Shown: positions 26,161 to 33,791 of the stretch, piece after piece
Layout of the letters: each line of letters starts with the position of its first letter
Position numbering within the stretch: position 1 is the stretch's first letter
Origin: Paenibacillus pabuli
GTDB lineage: Bacteria; Bacillota; Bacilli; Paenibacillales; Paenibacillaceae
Direction of reading: 5' to 3'
DNA length: 64,000 nucleotides
Assembly (NCBI RefSeq): GCF_039831995.1
Contig: NZ_JBDOIO010000003.1
Coordinates: forward strand, 3,834,325 to 3,898,324
Position numbers and translations under genes: made by a program
The notes under the pieces: generated by a model
What the model saw: only the letters and a program-made list of their open reading frames with translations
What the model was told of the DNA's origin: nothing
The model's database searches: none

Positions 26161-27267
26161 TTACCCGCGCAATCTCCGGGCACTCAGTGCGTGATGACCT
26201 TGTTGGAGGAAAGTGCTGCGTGTATTCTTCATCAGCTCAATTCGGCGTTCAGCCAAACGGTCTGCGGCAATATACGTTGCGATGCCTTCCGTACGGGAGG
26301 TTTCGAAGATTTTCTCCAAACTGGTGTAGATCTCACCGATCTTGCTCCACGCGCGTTCCGAGTTATAACCATTTAATTCGTCCGCGATGTTGATGACTCC
26401 CCCGGCATTAATGACATAATCCGGAGCATAAACGATACCTCTTTCATGCAAAATGTCTCCATGACGTGTCTCCAGCAGCTGGTTGTTGGCGCAGCCTGCG
26501 ACCACTTTGGCTTTAAGCGTTTTAAGCGTATCGTCATTAATCGTTCCGCCAAGAGCACAAGGTGCATAGATGTCACAGTCGACGCCCGTAATATCCGCCG
26601 GATCGACAGCCGCTGCACCGAAGCGGTCCACTGCCTGCTTCACGGAATCCTTGTGAAGATCCGTCACAATCAACCGGGCACCTTCCTCGTACAAATAGTT
26701 GCACAGACTCATGGCCACATTGCCGATACCTTGGACGGCAACGGTTTTGCCTTCCAACAGATCCGTGCCGAAGGCTTCTTTGGCTGCTGCCTTCATACCC
26801 TGGTATACTCCCCAAGCCGTTGCAGGAGATGGATTCCCGGATGATCCGTAGCTTGGCGATATGCCTGTTACATAGTCGGTTTCCTGATAGATCAGGTTCA
26901 TGTCCTCTTCCGAGGTACCCACGTCTTCTGCGGTTACATAGCGCCCATTCAGGCCCTGGATGTATCTGCCGAAAGCACGGAACATGGCTTCGTTCTTGTC
27001 ACGGCGCGGATCACCGATAATGACGGCTTTACCGCCGCCAAGATTCAAACCGGATACGGCATTCTTATATGTCATTCCCCGCGAAAGGCGCAGTGCATCT
27101 TGGATGGCCGCCTCTTCCGAAGCGTACGTCCACATCCGCGTACCGCCCAGTGCAGGGCCAAGTGTTGTATCGTGAATGGCGATGATCGCCTTTAACCCAG
27201 AAGCTTTGTCCTGACACAGGATCAATTCTTCATAATCATGCTGCTCCATTACTTCAAACCAACTCAT
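26161..27267 (-). CDS. bcd: Leucine (Glu/Leu/Phe/Val-type) dehydrogenase
   Basis: A 368-residue NAD-dependent amino-acid dehydrogenase that reversibly deaminates branched-chain amino acids. The glycine-rich catalytic segments contain K68 (GMTYKNA) and K80 ([12 protein letters not shown]), the same numbering as classical Bacillus leucine dehydrogenases. The Rossmann motif is [24 protein letters not shown] precedes the ATG at 27267; upstream codons in frame are arginine-rich noise. It is monocistronic here, not in a bkd operon. Branched-chain specificity is likely from overall similarity, but phenylalanine or valine preference is not excluded. Confidence 0.9.
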   Translation of the reverse strand: MSWFEVMEQHDYEELILCQDKASGLKAIIAIHDTTLGPALGGTRMWTYASEEAAIQDALRLSRGMTYKNAVSGLNLGGGKAVIIGDPRRDKNEAMFRAFGRYIQGLNGRYVTAEDVGTSEEDMNLIYQETDYVTGISPSYGSSGNPSPATAWGVYQGMKAAAKEAFGTDLLEGKTVAVQGIGNVAMSLCNYLYEEGARLIVTDLHKDSVKQAVDRFGAAAVDPADITGVDCDIYAPCALGGTINDDTLKTLKAKVVAGCANNQLLETRHGDILHERGIVYAPDYVINAGGVINIADELNGYNSERAWSKIGEIYTSLEKIFETSRTEGIATYIAADRLAERRIELMKNTRSTFLQQGHHALSARRLRG

Positions 27268-27413
27268 GTTTAACCGTCTCCTCCAACCATTTTTGCGAGT
27301 AGTTCGCAAGGCTTCTGTATCTTTGCCATCCTCTATTGTACCTAGATAAGCTGAGAATGTGCAAAATCACATCACTATGTAAGACGAAAATGGGAACATG
27401 AGGTCTTCCTCCG

Positions 27414-28040
27414 TTAATGAATGGTCTCAACGACATTAATGGGATGCAAATCCCCATCCACAGCAAAAGAAGCCTGTCCCGTTTCCTCGGAAACAACCAG
27501 CACAACCGCATCTGTCAGTTCACTTAGCCCCAGTGCGGCACGGTGGCGCGTTCCCATTTTACGTTCTCCTGCTGCGGCCTGGGATAGTGGCAGGACATTG
27601 CCTGCGGAGACGATCTGGTTGCCGCGGATCAGAACGGCCCCGTCATGCAGCGGTGCACCGGGAATAAACAGGGATTCAAGCAGTGCATGGGTCACTCGCG
27701 CATCCACAGCAACACCCGAATGAATAATAGGTTCCAGTGGCACCTCCCGTTCAATGACGATGAGGGCACCATACCTGCGATCGGACAGATGCTGCACGCT
27801 TGCCGTTAGTTCAGCGAATTTCTCGGTGAAGGGAGACAGATAACAATCCAGATAAAAGGAAGAGGCAAGCACCTCAATCTGCTTGATCTCGGTTCGAATT
27901 TCAGCGAATTGTCCGAGCAGACAGACACTGTCATTGTCAAAACGGGATAACGTCAGATTCATCCGATCCGCTACACGATGCAAATCTTCCTTCAGCCTCT
28001 GTCTCATGGACGAACTGTCACAGTCTGCTTGCCGGTTCAT
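27414..28040 (-). CDS. cdaS: Sporulation-type diadenylate cyclase CdaS
   Basis: A 208-residue enzyme that makes cyclic di-AMP from two ATP. The C-terminal DAC (DisA_N) domain shows D133-G134-A135 (LHDGAVLI) and R165-H166-R167 (GTRHRAALGLSE). The N-terminal 80 residues are two helices (YojJ-like), the autoinhibitory region that separates CdaS from membrane-bound CdaA and DNA-bound DisA. Length matches B. subtilis CdaS (about 207). AAGGAGAGGCGG precedes the ATG. In B. subtilis cdaS is forespore-expressed, and a matching promoter-like motif lies upstream here. Confidence 0.93.
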   Translation of the reverse strand: MNRQADCDSSSMRQRLKEDLHRVADRMNLTLSRFDNDSVCLLGQFAEIRTEIKQIEVLASSFYLDCYLSPFTEKFAELTASVQHLSDRRYGALIVIEREVPLEPIIHSGVAVDARVTHALLESLFIPGAPLHDGAVLIRGNQIVSAGNVLPLSQAAAGERKMGTRHRAALGLSELTDAVVLVVSEETGQASFAVDGDLHPINVVETIH

Positions 28041-28088
28041 TATTTGCCGCCTCTCCTTCTGGTATGGATGCCAACATAGTTAACCTAT

Positions 28089-28117
28089 ACGTTACCCGTG
28101 GCACTATGTATTTATAC
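28089..28117 (-). promoter_or_regulatory. Candidate forespore (sigma-F/G-like) promoter of cdaS
   Basis: On the minus strand GTATA and GGGTAACGT are separated by 15 bases, close to the sigma-F pattern (GYATA-N15-GGHHANVHT) apart from the third G. It ends about 50 bases before the start codon. Confidence 0.4.
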
Positions 28118-28153
28118 AAATTGTACCTTGCCTTGCACTGTCCCCTTGCATAC

Positions 28154-28192
28154 GAAAAACCTGTTTGCAACGGTAGCGTTACAAACAGGCTT
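28154..28192 (-). terminator. Intrinsic terminator of the secreted DUF6359-like gene
   Basis: On the minus strand AAGCCTGTTTG-AACG pairs with CGTT-CAAACAGG and is followed by TTTTTCG. It lies about 40 bases after the gene's stop codon. Confidence 0.75.
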
Positions 28193-28228
28193 CCTCCATA
28201 CATTTATGCTACTCGCAAAGGTTGCACA

Positions 28229-29800
28229 TTATGGGGTAACTGCCCCATAAGAACCTTTCTTGTATGTCGTTGGATCATACCATTTGTATCCTGCAGACGG
28301 TGCAGACCATGGCTCAAGCTGCGGTTCCGTGGATGCAGCCGGGGCTTCCATGGCAAGCAGGCTGGTTGGTGTGTCCAATGTCAGGCCTGATACCTGTGAC
28401 AGGCTCGTATAGCTTTCTTTTACCGCGAGCCATTTTACGGTGTTGACCAGGAACGTGGCATCGTCCACTTCTTTGAATCCATCGTAGGTTTTCTTGGAGG
28501 CTCCCGTCTCCTCACGCAAATATTTTGGAGTCGCATCTTCTACCGGCGAGGAATCGCCGATAAACGCAGCCTTTCCTGCGCCTACCTTGGCAATGGCTGC
28601 ATACGCACCTTCAGCACGTCCGCCGCCATTGTACACGCCCTGATCAACTGCGTTGCCCCATTTGGACACACCGCTTGGCACGTATACCAATCCCTTGGCT
28701 TTGTTTGGATCGATAATAGCGACGGTAGATCCTGCATGCATCGCCACGGAATTCACGCCGCTTGTAATGCCGAATGACTGTGCTGGAGCCACGATATCTG
28801 TGGCATTTACATCTCCAAGAGCATTGTAGCGAAAACGAATACCGAAGTTGCTTGCCAGCCAGTCGGAGCTAATAACCCCCTGCATGGCTGGAGATTCAGC
28901 TTCTGCCGAAGACATGCCTTTAGCTGGGTTCAGGAACGCTCCACGGCGGTATCCGTTGAATACTTCGGAGGAGTCCCAGCGGTTTTTGTTTCGGTCTGCG
29001 TTATAGTGATCGGAGATGAAGAAGACACTGCCGCCGCTCTGTACGTATTGCAGCAGCGCTGCCTGCTCTGTCGCTTTGAACGGCACGTTGGCTTCGCCAA
29101 TGACGAAGACATCATAATCTTTCAATGTATTATAGGTGATCGCCTGCTCACCGAACGTATACGGGATGCTGCGTTCCAGCTGATCCACGGCAAAGCCTGC
29201 GTTTCTCAGCCCGTTCGCAAAGTCCGAAAATGCACCATCAATGATCCAGTCTGCAGCTCCGGCTGTTTGGGCATGGGTATTATCGAACAATACTTTTTTG
29301 CCTGTGCCATCTGGCAGTGTTGTCCCTGGGCCCGGTTCAGGGTCAGGATTGGTTGTTCCGGAAGAGAGTGTGATTGAAGTTGGGTTCTTGAGTCCTGCAT
29401 AGCTGTTGTATGCACCAAGTGTTCCGGTTACGATGACCTTTTTGCCTACAAGACCCGGGTTGGAAGCGAGTCCATATTGCGAGCGGAATGACGAGGAAAC
29501 TTGCACGTCCAACAATTTCGCGTTGGCCTTCTCTGATGGAGAATCCGCAATCAGGAAGTTAAAATCATTGGCGTAAGGAGATGTAAACTTGGCTGTAAGT
29601 GAACCGGTGGCATGTCCAACAATATAACCTTCGACAGTCGCTGTCCCTCCACCACTCTGGGCAGCAATAGCCTGGGATACGGTTAGTGGTGCTGCTGCAG
29701 CCTGTACCGGTCCCTGTGACCCCGGGCCAAGCAATGCCGTTGCCATCATCATGAAAACCAGGAATGCTCCGATCCAGTGCTGCCATAACGCCTTCTTCAT
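28229..29800 (-). CDS. Secreted DUF6359/YhcR-type OB-fold protein with GATase-like domain
   Basis: A 523-residue exported protein. The signal peptide ends near PVQAAAAP. Residues about 38-150 resemble the OB-fold of DUF6359 or the YhcR nuclease N-terminus (LTVSQAIAAQSGGGTATVEGYIVG, LVGKKVIVTGTLGAY). A Pro-rich linker (NPDPEPGPG) follows. Residues about 168-470 resemble a glutamine-amidotransferase-like/DUF4350 fold (KKVLFDNTHAQTAGAADWI, YDVFVIGEANVPF, GGSVFFISDHYNADRN). No complete nuclease motif is visible. GGAGAAGGAGAAC precedes the ATG. The function is unknown; carbohydrate or DNA binding outside the cell is possible. Confidence 0.7.
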   Translation of the reverse strand: MKKALWQHWIGAFLVFMMMATALLGPGSQGPVQAAAAPLTVSQAIAAQSGGGTATVEGYIVGHATGSLTAKFTSPYANDFNFLIADSPSEKANAKLLDVQVSSSFRSQYGLASNPGLVGKKVIVTGTLGAYNSYAGLKNPTSITLSSGTTNPDPEPGPGTTLPDGTGKKVLFDNTHAQTAGAADWIIDGAFSDFANGLRNAGFAVDQLERSIPYTFGEQAITYNTLKDYDVFVIGEANVPFKATEQAALLQYVQSGGSVFFISDHYNADRNKNRWDSSEVFNGYRRGAFLNPAKGMSSAEAESPAMQGVISSDWLASNFGIRFRYNALGDVNATDIVAPAQSFGITSGVNSVAMHAGSTVAIIDPNKAKGLVYVPSGVSKWGNAVDQGVYNGGGRAEGAYAAIAKVGAGKAAFIGDSSPVEDATPKYLREETGASKKTYDGFKEVDDATFLVNTVKWLAVKESYTSLSQVSGLTLDTPTSLLAMEAPAASTEPQLEPWSAPSAGYKWYDPTTYKKGSYGAVTP

Positions 29801-29970
29801 GTTCTCCTTCTCCTCCTCAGATTTACCTTTTAATGGGTTGTCCCCTTTAATTTAATCCTTCACATGATGAATTCCTCTTTGTTTATGTAAAATTTTTGAA
29901 AAAAGTTTGGTCTTTTGAAGGCCTGCCCATACTGTTTACCAAAAGCATGATAAAGGAGAACACCTTTTCT

Positions 29971-30258
29971 ATGAGAATCCTATTTTTGCTGCTTCTAATC
30001 ATTGTCCCGCTGGTGATGGTATTTCTGGCTCTTCGTTCCCGGATGGTCGAAAAGGTATTTCATGCCCTGGCTCTCCTGTGTTTCTATAGTGCTGCCACGG
30101 TCATTGCCGGAGATGTGTATGCCATAAATGCACATATGACTACATTTACGACTGAAATTCACCATTTTCTGTTGAATGGCTGGTTCCTCTATCCGTCGGC
30201 TTATTTGGGCGTATACATTCCGTATCTGTTATGGATGGGCCTTTTCCGAAAAAAATAA
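29971..30258 (+). CDS. Small three-helix membrane protein of unknown function
   Basis: A 95-residue hydrophobic protein with three likely transmembrane segments: ILFLLLLIIVPLVMVFLAL, HALALLCFYSAATVIAGDVYA and a C-terminal YLGVYIPYLLWMGLF, ending in RKK. AAGGAGAACACC precedes the ATG at 29971; the frame is open 25 codons further upstream without a second binding site. I do not recognise the family. It is a single gene upstream of the Fur-box transcript. Confidence 0.7.
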   Translation: MRILFLLLLIIVPLVMVFLALRSRMVEKVFHALALLCFYSAATVIAGDVYAINAHMTTFTTEIHHFLLNGWFLYPSAYLGVYIPYLLWMGLFRKK

Positions 30259-30279
30259 TGGTTAATCTGTGACTCAGCA

Positions 30280-30308
30280 TTGATTTTTTTCTGCATTCAT
30301 AGCATAAT
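30280..30308 (+). promoter_or_regulatory. Putative sigma-A promoter of the Fur-box transcript
   Basis: TTGATT (30280-30285) and CATAAT (30303-30308) are separated by 17 bases, just upstream of a perfect Fur-type 7-1-7 repeat. Confidence 0.7.
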
Positions 30309-30319
30309 AAATGTAGACG

Positions 30320-30334
30320 TGATAATGATTATCA
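30320..30334. promoter_or_regulatory. Fur-type operator (perfect 7-1-7 palindrome)
   Basis: TGATAAT-G-ATTATCA matches the minimal Bacillus Fur/PerR/Zur inverted repeat exactly and overlaps the expected transcription start. A Fur site is most likely; PerR or Zur sites share the form. Confidence 0.8.
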
Positions 30335-30412
30335 TTCTTGAGGTTGTCTCTTATTTTTAATTGAACTTTACATGAATTATCGATCATATAGCTAAAGGGG
30401 TACGAACATCAA

Positions 30413-30568
30413 ATGAATACTACTCTGCAAAAGGCTTCACTGCAGCTTGACGATTATCTGGATCTTCTGAACCTGGCCATCACCTTGGGTGATACGAAGT
30501 GGCAAAAGGAAATCATCCGTAAACTGGCTTATACTTATCCAGCAGTTCCATGCAAACAACCACAATAA
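30413..30568 (+). CDS. 51-residue protein in a Fur-box-controlled transcript
   Basis: A short frame from ATG at 30413 encodes 51 residues with a helical pattern: LQKASLQLDDYLDLLNLAI, then GDTKWQKEIIRKLAY, ending PAVPCKQPQ. An AAAGGGG site lies 13 nt before the ATG, slightly long. The gene is flanked by a promoter with a perfect Fur-type operator and by a strong terminator, so it forms an independent iron-responsive unit of about 440 nt. The LDLLNLAITLGDTKW segment faintly recalls IDEAL-type helices. I cannot assign a family; B. subtilis FbpA/B/C small proteins are a functional analogy only. Confidence 0.6.
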   Translation: MNTTLQKASLQLDDYLDLLNLAITLGDTKWQKEIIRKLAYTYPAVPCKQPQ

Positions 30569-30705
30569 CATTCACATATTGAGCATTCTGCATAAATTCA
30601 ATAAGCTACTTCCACCCGGAGGATTAAATCGGAAAGATTCTACGATTCGTCTGCATTTTGTACGGGGAGCGATTTGAATCGAATGATGCAAAAATGCTGA
30701 TTTTG

Positions 30706-30757
30706 AATAACTCATGAGCGGATTCATATCTGAATCTGCTCATGAGTTATTTTTTTG
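30706..30757 (+). terminator. Strong intrinsic terminator of the Fur-box transcript
   Basis: AATAACTCATGAGC-x-GATTCA pairs with TGAATC-x-GCTCATGAGTTATT, followed by TTTTTTG. Confidence 0.88.
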
Positions 30758-30820
30758 TTTCAATGGTGGACTTGATACAGGTAGAATGAACTTAATCATA
30801 TCCTAAGGGGAGTGAATAGC

Positions 30821-31369
30821 ATGTTAGCGGAGACAGAACGACTGATTTTACGAGAGATTGGCTTAGACGACTGGGATAGTATACATACATACACCATATC
30901 ACCTGAAGTCACCAGGTATACGGCTTGGGGACCCAACACGGAAGAAGATACAACTGCGTACATCGAACAGGTTTTGCAATCGCAGCAGGAACAACCCAGA
31001 TCCCAATTCGACCTGGCTGTCTGCCTGAAAACAGATGGAACATTGGTTGGCAGCGTTGGCATATACACAGAAGGCACCAATGCAGAGATGGGCTATGTGA
31101 TGAATCCACAGTATCAGGGGAGAGGCTATGCAGCCGAGGCTAGTCAGGCGCTGCTTGGTTTGGGCTTCAACTCTCTCGGTGTACATCGGATCTACGCCAA
31201 ATGTCGGCCGAACAACAAAGCATCGGAGAGAGTCATGCAGAAGATCGGCATGGAATACGAAGGCATGATGCGGGAGCACTGGTTTTACAAAGGAGAATTT
31301 CACGATTCATTGGTCTACTCGATCCTGGCGAAGGAATTTGCCCAACTCAAAAAAGCGGATATCGGTTAA
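30821..31369 (+). CDS. GNAT family N-acetyltransferase (RimJ/RimL-like)
   Basis: A 182-residue acetyltransferase of the Acetyltransf_3 group. N-terminal TERLILREIGLDDWDSIH is typical of RimJ/RimL relatives. The acetyl-CoA-binding motif is MGYVMNPQYQGRGYAAEASQALL, and the C-terminal HRIYAKCRPNNKASERVMQKIGMEYEGMMREHWFYKG is also diagnostic. AAGGGGAGTG precedes the ATG at 30821. Substrates may be ribosomal proteins, other N-termini or small amines; this cannot be decided here. The stop codon lies inside the terminator stem. Confidence 0.9.
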   Translation: MLAETERLILREIGLDDWDSIHTYTISPEVTRYTAWGPNTEEDTTAYIEQVLQSQQEQPRSQFDLAVCLKTDGTLVGSVGIYTEGTNAEMGYVMNPQYQGRGYAAEASQALLGLGFNSLGVHRIYAKCRPNNKASERVMQKIGMEYEGMMREHWFYKGEFHDSLVYSILAKEFAQLKKADIG

Positions 31370-31388
31370 TACCGACATCCGCTTTTTT
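31351..31388. terminator. Bidirectional terminator between GNAT and Fnr-like genes
   Basis: AAAAGCGGAT-x-TCGGT pairs with ACCGA-x-ATCCGCTTTT, flanked by A and T runs on both sides. The acetyltransferase stop codon is in the loop region. Confidence 0.85.
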
Positions 31389-31449
31389 ATCTCCGTAACG
31401 ACCCCAATCGCCAGTGAAGATTGATCTGTAATCCATGACTGTGGTGAGA

Positions 31450-32160
31450 CTAGAGCCGACACAACTCTACCGGGCAGCTCGGAAATGTAGGACAACCACA
31501 CATGCAGCGCAAGGCCGCCAGATCGCGAATCATCAGTTTGCCATCCAGTGTGTCCAGCGTACCCTGTTCCTTCCAGGCTCCCAGCATCCGTGTGACGCTC
31601 TCCCGAGTTGCTCCAATCATCTCCGCAAGCTCCGTATGGTTCAGCTTCATCTCAAGTACTATTCCTTCAGGAGTGATTTTGCCATACGAGTTGCTGGCAC
31701 GGATTAATGTCGAAGCCAAAGCCCCAGCCTTGCCATAGAGCAGCAGATCCCGGAAACGCGATTGGGTAATCCGCTGTGAAAGTGCCATCCATTGCAGGAA
31801 TTTCAGGGCAAGGTCCCCATGTTTGCTAAGCACGCTTTCCAGATCACTGAGCGAGATGATCGCGAGTTCGCCTTTCTCCGTCATCTCTGCACTATAGCTG
31901 TGATTCTGGCCGCCAATGCCGCCAAATTCCCCGATCAGATCCCCTTTTTGCTGAAACGACAAAATGATTTCCTTGCCATCCTCCGTCGATTTGGTCATTT
32001 TCACGCGTCCCGAACGAATGTAGTACAGATATCCGGCTTCATCGCCTTCCAGAAAGAGACTATACCCCGACTTCACCCGTTTGGGCTGCATTTTAACCTC
32101 GATCCAGGCCCACTGCTCAGCTGTTACGAAAGAAAGTATTCCACCTGTCTCTCGTGTCAT
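31450..32160 (-). CDS. Crp/Fnr-family regulator with C-terminal cysteine cluster (Fnr-like)
   Basis: A 236-residue regulator. Residues about 10-120 form a cyclic-nucleotide-binding-type beta-roll (SGYSLFLEGDEAGYLYYIRSGRVKM). The Crp-type helix-turn-helix reads NHTELAEMIGATRESVTRMLGAWKEQG. The last 20 residues hold five cysteines (219, 221, 223, 229, 234), recalling the C-terminal [4Fe-4S] cluster of Bacillus Fnr, with different spacing. I prefer ATG at 32160 because GGAGGGAAGCAGG precedes it; a GTG-ATG pair at 32226 has GAGGGGG and would add 22 residues. It is divergent from nreA-like genes and near a TGTGA-N6-TCACA palindrome. Anaerobic regulation is likely. Confidence 0.85.
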   Translation of the reverse strand: MTRETGGILSFVTAEQWAWIEVKMQPKRVKSGYSLFLEGDEAGYLYYIRSGRVKMTKSTEDGKEIILSFQQKGDLIGEFGGIGGQNHSYSAEMTEKGELAIISLSDLESVLSKHGDLALKFLQWMALSQRITQSRFRDLLLYGKAGALASTLIRASNSYGKITPEGIVLEMKLNHTELAEMIGATRESVTRMLGAWKEQGTLDTLDGKLMIRDLAALRCMCGCPTFPSCPVELCRL

Positions 32161-32330
32161 CCTGCTTCCCTCCGTCTCACGTTCTGTCGCTTGGGTTGTT
32201 CTTTCTGTAAATACCGTACCCATCACTTTCGTCCCCCTCGTGTTTCCTTATGAATCTATCTTATCGCGAAACCGGCCTGAACGTTATCGGGGGATTACCT
32301 GAACCTGGCTGAGAAATTCCCTGAATTTGC

Positions 32331-32346
32331 TGTGAGAAAAGTCACA
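32331..32346. promoter_or_regulatory. Fnr/Crp-type binding site (TGTGA-N6-TCACA)
   Basis: TGTGA at 32331-32335 and TCACA at 32342-32346 form the perfect B. subtilis Fnr/Crp consensus. The Fnr-like regulator encoded next door is the natural candidate to bind it. Confidence 0.8.
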
Positions 32347-32449
32347 TCCTATGAAGGCATACGCATGTTGTCATAGGCTAGACATCTTGCTGCTTAAGGA
32401 TTGAGGGCAGCACGTTAACCAAGATCAGTAAATTGCAGAACCGAAATCG

Positions 32450-32459
32450 GGGAATTCCC
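32450..32459. promoter_or_regulatory. Palindrome abutting the nre-like promoter (possible NreC site)
   Basis: GGGAATTCCC, within GGGG-AATT-CCCT, matches the core of the staphylococcal NreC pattern (GGG-N4-CCC, from memory). It ends 4 bases before the -35 hexamer. Confidence 0.5.
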
Positions 32460-32463
32460 TGAA

Positions 32464-32491
32464 TTACAACGCAGGCGAATGGGACTACAAT
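32464..32491 (+). promoter_or_regulatory. Putative promoter of the nre-like operon
   Basis: TTACAA (32464-32469) and TACAAT (32486-32491) are separated by 16 bases, about 105 bases before the nreA-like start. Confidence 0.5.
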
Positions 32492-32598
32492 AGAACTATC
32501 GTATAACTCATATTTCAGGACACCTTGGTCAAAGGTTAAACATATCCATGTCACCAAGTTTAATTTAATGGTGTAATTCCAAAAAGGAAGTGTCTCTC

Positions 32599-33075
32599 AT
32601 GCACGATGAACTGCCATCCGGCATTCAGGAGATGATCAATAATCTGCGCCTGAACACCTCCACCGATTTTGGCGGACTGGCCTGTCTCTCCGGGTCCATG
32701 CTGCGCTGGAAGTACACCTCCGGCGCAACCAATGATCGCGTAACACGGATGGCAATGCGTCCTGGACAAGATCTTGTGGGCACAGCGCTTCGGACGGGCC
32801 GCACGTGCCTGTCAGATGCAAGGTCCACAAAAGCCAGTACGCCCGGCCGTTGTCCGCTGATGATCGCTGAGCGGCTCTTATGTGCCATAGCGGTGCCTGT
32901 GTTCCTGGAGAGCAGCGTCCCTGGTGCCGTGCTGCTTGTTGGCAGCAGGCAGCCATGCACGTTCTCACCGGACACGGTCAGGGAAGCAGAGCTGGCGGCC
33001 CGAGCCGTTGCAGCCAGCCATGCACGGATAAGCCACCCCGGTGTAAGCCATGAAGAAAAGCTATTCAGAGATTAA
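32599..33075 (+). CDS. nreA: NreA-like GAF-domain nitrate-sensor protein
   Basis: A 158-residue single GAF domain. Its core LRWKYTSGATNDRVTRMAMRPGQDLVGTALRTGR closely follows the staphylococcal NreA pattern, in which a GAF pocket binds nitrate and the protein modulates the NreB kinase. AAGGA lies 9 nt before the ATG at 32599; a GTG three codons earlier is too close to the site. It is followed by genes for a NarL-type regulator and a PAS kinase, matching the nreABC gene set though in the order A-C-B. The nitrate ligand is inferred from family and context. Confidence 0.82.
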   Translation: MHDELPSGIQEMINNLRLNTSTDFGGLACLSGSMLRWKYTSGATNDRVTRMAMRPGQDLVGTALRTGRTCLSDARSTKASTPGRCPLMIAERLLCAIAVPVFLESSVPGAVLLVGSRQPCTFSPDTVREAELAARAVAASHARISHPGVSHEEKLFRD

Positions 33076-33103
33076 ACCTCTGGGTGGCTTTTTTTGGTAT
33101 CAT
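33031..33103 (+). terminator. Possible attenuator between nreA-like and response-regulator genes
   Basis: AAGCCACCC near the end of the GAF gene can pair with GGGTGGCTT (33086-33094), followed by TTTTTTT. The loop is about 45 bases, so this is a weak terminator that could reduce expression of the downstream genes. Confidence 0.4.
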
Positions 33104-33140
33104 GAAGACAGAACCAAGAAGCGGACAGGGGGAAAATATA

Positions 33141-33791
33141 GTGATTCAACTATTGGTTGTGGACGATCATGTCGTTGTGCGTTCCGGGCTGATTGCCCTA
33201 CTGGACGGCAAGAATGATATCCGGATCGTGGGGGATGCAGCAGATGGCGACGAAGCCATTGCCAAGGCACAGGAATTGAAACCGGATGTCGTATTGATGG
33301 ATTTCAGCATGCCGCCAGGAAAGGACGGGCTAACCGCTACCGCAGAATTGAAAAAATTGATGCCTGACGTGGCCATTTTGATTTTGACCATGCATGACGA
33401 TGAAGAGTATCTGTTCCGTGCAATCCATGCCGGAGCTTCAGGGTATATTCTCAAAAGCGCCCCGCATGAGGAGCTGCTGGCAGCTATCCGCTCCGTAGCG
33501 GATGGCAGTGCCTATCTGTACCCCAGTGCCACCAAACGGCTGATGAGTGAATACCTGGACAAATCCAAACAGGAAAATGTCGGGCCATACGACACCCTCT
33601 CCGAGCGGGAGAAAGAAATCTTGTCCTGGATTGCCAAGGGTTACGCCAACAAGGAAATTGCCGAGCACCTGGTTATCAGTGTCAAAACGGTCGAATCCCA
33701 CAAAAGCAACCTGATGGAAAAGCTGGGGCTGCGGACCCGACCTGAACTCGTCAAGTTTGCCATGAAAAAGGGGTTGCTGAACTTTGAGTAG
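33141..33791 (+). CDS. nreC: NarL/LuxR-type response regulator (NreC-like)
   Basis: A 216-residue two-component regulator. The receiver has D8/D9 and phospho-acceptor D54 (VVLMDFSMP), plus the conserved Lys in GYILKSAP. The output domain is a LuxR-type helix-turn-helix (LSEREKEILSWIAKGYANKEIAEHLVISVKTVESHKSNLMEKL). The GTG at 33141 is preferred since AGGGGGAAA precedes it and the receiver begins directly; the open frame extends 19 codons upstream without a good site. Length equals staphylococcal NreC. The last 8 nt overlap the kinase gene, so the pair is translationally coupled. Confidence 0.88.
   Translation: MIQLLVVDDHVVVRSGLIALLDGKNDIRIVGDAADGDEAIAKAQELKPDVVLMDFSMPPGKDGLTATAELKKLMPDVAILILTMHDDEEYLFRAIHAGASGYILKSAPHEELLAAIRSVADGSAYLYPSATKRLMSEYLDKSKQENVGPYDTLSEREKEILSWIAKGYANKEIAEHLVISVKTVESHKSNLMEKLGLRTRPELVKFAMKKGLLNFE

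Larger units (their letters stand above)
32161..32598. other. Regulatory region between Fnr-like and nre-like genes
   Basis: About 440 bases without a gene. It holds a perfect Fnr-type palindrome (32331-32346), three copies of an ATTnCCTGAA motif (32294, 32316, 32454), a GGGAATTCCC palindrome (32450-32459) and a promoter for the nre-like operon. Confidence 0.7.
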
